DNA of 64,000 nucleotides from NCBI GenBank assembly GCA_021732995.1, contig JAKFWA010000067.1:1-64000 (forward strand). The letters run 5' to 3'. Positions within the stretch are counted from its first letter, which is position 1; every line of letters begins with the position of its first letter. This document shows positions 62,700 to 64,000 of the stretch, one piece after another. This stretch comes from Planctomycetaceae bacterium. Its GTDB lineage: Bacteria > Planctomycetota > Planctomycetia > Planctomycetales > Planctomycetaceae. The translations under genes and the position numbers were made by a program. The notes under the pieces were generated by a model. The model was given only the letters and a program-made list of their open reading frames with translations. It did no database searches and was not told the DNA's origin.

Positions 62700-64000
62700 T
62701 CAGATCGCATCGACCCAGGTTGGCAGCACTGTAAACACATTCGCAACGACCTGGTCCGCTTTACCCGCGTCGCGTTGGTCGTTCGGATCGTTGTCGAAGA
62801 TGTCGCTGCCGGCATTGCCAGTCAGAGAATCGGTGCCAATTGCGACGTTGCTGCGATGGCCACCAACCAAGACATCGGCTTGTGCTCCGCCAAGCAGAGT
62901 GTCGTTGCCAGCGGCTCCCAGCAACGTGACAGGAAGCGTCGAAGCCGTCGCATCGAGCTTGTTGTTCGATGCGCCGCCAATCAGGACGAAGCCCTCAACA
63001 TTAAGCGGGGTTTCGGTGCCCGTTGCAGCCGAAGACAGTTGCGTGCCGGTGATCGTGAAGTTGGTGTCCTGAACCTCATACACCACATCGGTGCCAGCAC
63101 CGCCGTCGAGAATGTCGACTCCGCCGCCGCCCGAGAGCACGTCGTTACCATTGCCTCCGGTGATGCCGTCAGCCTTTGAACCACCCAACAGAGTGTCGTC
63201 GCCAGCGTCACCGGCGAGGAAGACGGGAACAGTCGCCTGCCGCGCGTCAAAGCGGTTGGCACTCGGGCCTCCACTTACCTGAATGCGCTCCACTGCGGTG
63301 ACGGTATCGGTTCCAAAGCTGGTTGTACTGACAGTGATACCCACAATCGTGAGATTGGTGTCCAGAACTTCATTGATACGGTCCGAATCGGCTCCGCCAT
63401 CGATCGTGTCGTTGCCAATATCACCTTGCAGAGTATCCGCACCGGCGCCGCCACTCAGCGAGTCTGTGCCAGCCGCGCCGATCAATGAATCTGCTCCGTC
63501 ACCACCCGCGACAACGTCGTTGCCTTGCAGTCCATACAGACGATCGTCACCAGCGTCGCCATTCAGCGTGTCGTTCGCCGTATTACCCTGCAGAGTATCA
63601 TTGCCCTCCCCGCCGCTCATCAGGCCAGCTTCCGTCTGGCCGCTCAGGAAGTCGTTGCCGAGACCGCCCGCCATTGAGTCAACTCCGGCGCCGCCGATCA
63701 ACACATCGTTATCCGCGTCGCCCGAAATGGAATCGTCGCCGTTCTGGCCGTTGAGATTATCAGCGCCGGCGCCTCCCGCGATGGTGTCGTTACCGTTCCC
63801 TGCAAAGATGGAGTCACCACCTCCACCGCCGTTGATCAAGTCCGCTCCGGTAAGCGTAAAGATCAGGTCGGCGCCCTCGGTGCCGGTAATGGCATCGTTG
63901 CCACCACCACCGCTAAGCGATGTGACGCCGGAACTTGTAAAACCGGACGCGTTGAGAATATCGCGCATGACGCCGCCGGTCAGATCTGCAATTTCAAATC
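62700..64000 (-). CDS. RTX (haemolysin-type calcium-binding) repeat protein, cut by the right edge
   Basis: At least 433 residues are visible; the reading frame continues past the window edge (the last complete codons read FEIADLTGGVMRDIL), so the N-terminus is missing. The body is made of nonapeptide repeats of the GGxGxDxUx type (GGGGNDAITG, GGAGADNLNG, GGLGNDFLSG and many more), which form calcium-bound beta-rolls. Two ~40-residue interruptions (DSDRINEVLDTNLTIVGITV, and a second starting VVYEVQDTNFTITG) are related to each other. The C-terminus ends VVANVFTVLPTWVDAI. Probably exported; type I secretion is usual for RTX proteins, but no such genes are present here. Confidence 0.9.
   Translation of the reverse strand, partial: FEIADLTGGVMRDILNASGFTSSGVTSLSGGGGNDAITGTEGADLIFTLTGADLINGGGGGDSIFAGNGNDTIAGGAGADNLNGQNGDDSISGDADNDVLIGGAGVDSMAGGLGNDFLSGQTEAGLMSGGEGNDTLQGNTANDTLNGDAGDDRLYGLQGNDVVAGGDGADSLIGAAGTDSLSGGAGADTLQGDIGNDTIDGGADSDRINEVLDTNLTIVGITVSTTSFGTDTVTAVERIQVSGGPSANRFDARQATVPVFLAGDAGDDTLLGGSKADGITGGNGNDVLSGGGGVDILDGGAGTDVVYEVQDTNFTITGTQLSSAATGTETPLNVEGFVLIGGASNNKLDATASTLPVTLLGAAGNDTLLGGAQADVLVGGHRSNVAIGTDSLTGNAGSDIFDNDPNDQRDAGKADQVVANVFTVLPTWVDAI

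Noticed and set aside
62700-64000. Highly repetitive DNA considered as satellite or repeat array
   Set aside because: The periodicity corresponds to calcium-binding nonapeptide repeats in a long open frame, so the repetition is at the protein level.

Overview
The window looks like chromosomal DNA from a planctomycete (Planctomycetota, probably Planctomycetales). The pointers are family content rather than any marker gene: a DUF1559 prepilin-like protein with a C-terminal H-x-DG-type motif, a Tat-exported DUF1501 protein, a Tat-exported Gfo/Idh/MocA oxidoreductase, a 1382-residue PVC-type multihaem cytochrome with a beta-propeller, secreted LCCL repeats, two ECF sigma factors, and very long coiled-coil proteins. 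Genes are moderately GC-rich, loosely packed and on both strands, with many intergenic palindromes. No rRNA, CRISPR array, transposase or integrase was seen.

Layout. 0-5 kb: a degenerate tRNA-like sequence with a strong hairpin, an ECF sigma cassette (ECF42-like sigma, DUF1579, YCII/DGPF), and a TadG-like von Willebrand A (vWA) protein. 5-11.7 kb: Gfo/Idh/MocA oxidoreductase, a conserved-looking unknown, an aldo/keto reductase, a coupled membrane protein plus GNAT acetyltransferase, and an SDR oxidoreductase. 12-18.7 kb: a triple-LCCL secreted protein, a sigma factor followed by an anti-sigma-like/vWA (YfbK-type) protein, a secreted unknown, and a possible gene remnant. 18.7-25.4 kb: one gene for a 2214-residue FHA / coiled-coil / two-TM protein. 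25.5-33.3 kb, minus strand: a type II secretion/type IV pilus-like operon with one GspE-like ATPase, three consecutive GspF-like membrane proteins, three minor-pseudopilin-like proteins and a DUF1559 prepilin. No secretin or prepilin peptidase is present here. 33.5-38.2 kb: a CHASE4 hybrid histidine kinase, Obg GTPase and a secreted alpha/beta hydrolase. 38.2-45.4 kb, an accessory-looking stretch: a SUKH (SMI1/KNR4) protein among palindromic repeats, haemolysin III, a secreted unknown, an App1-type phosphatase, a SIR2-TPR protein, and a Rieske oxygenase whose 3' end is frameshifted by a 17-bp tandem repeat. 45.7-48.6 kb: a second long coiled-coil protein (977 aa). 48.7-64 kb: DUF971, a large secreted hydrolase, a vWA membrane protein coupled to a small ORF and DUF1501, a LolD-like ATPase, the pentahaem cytochrome, DUF1801, an MsbA-like ABC exporter, a LURP-one-related protein, and an RTX repeat protein cut by the right edge.

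The strongest observations are the giant FHA/coiled-coil/TM protein and its smaller companion; the secretion operon with three GspF paralogues; the tandem-repeat frameshift that makes the Rieske gene run into the SIR2-TPR gene; the three palindromes around the SUKH gene, one of which encloses its likely start codon; and a dispersed palindromic repeat family present at least four times. All family calls come from reading motifs in the translations. No database search was possible.
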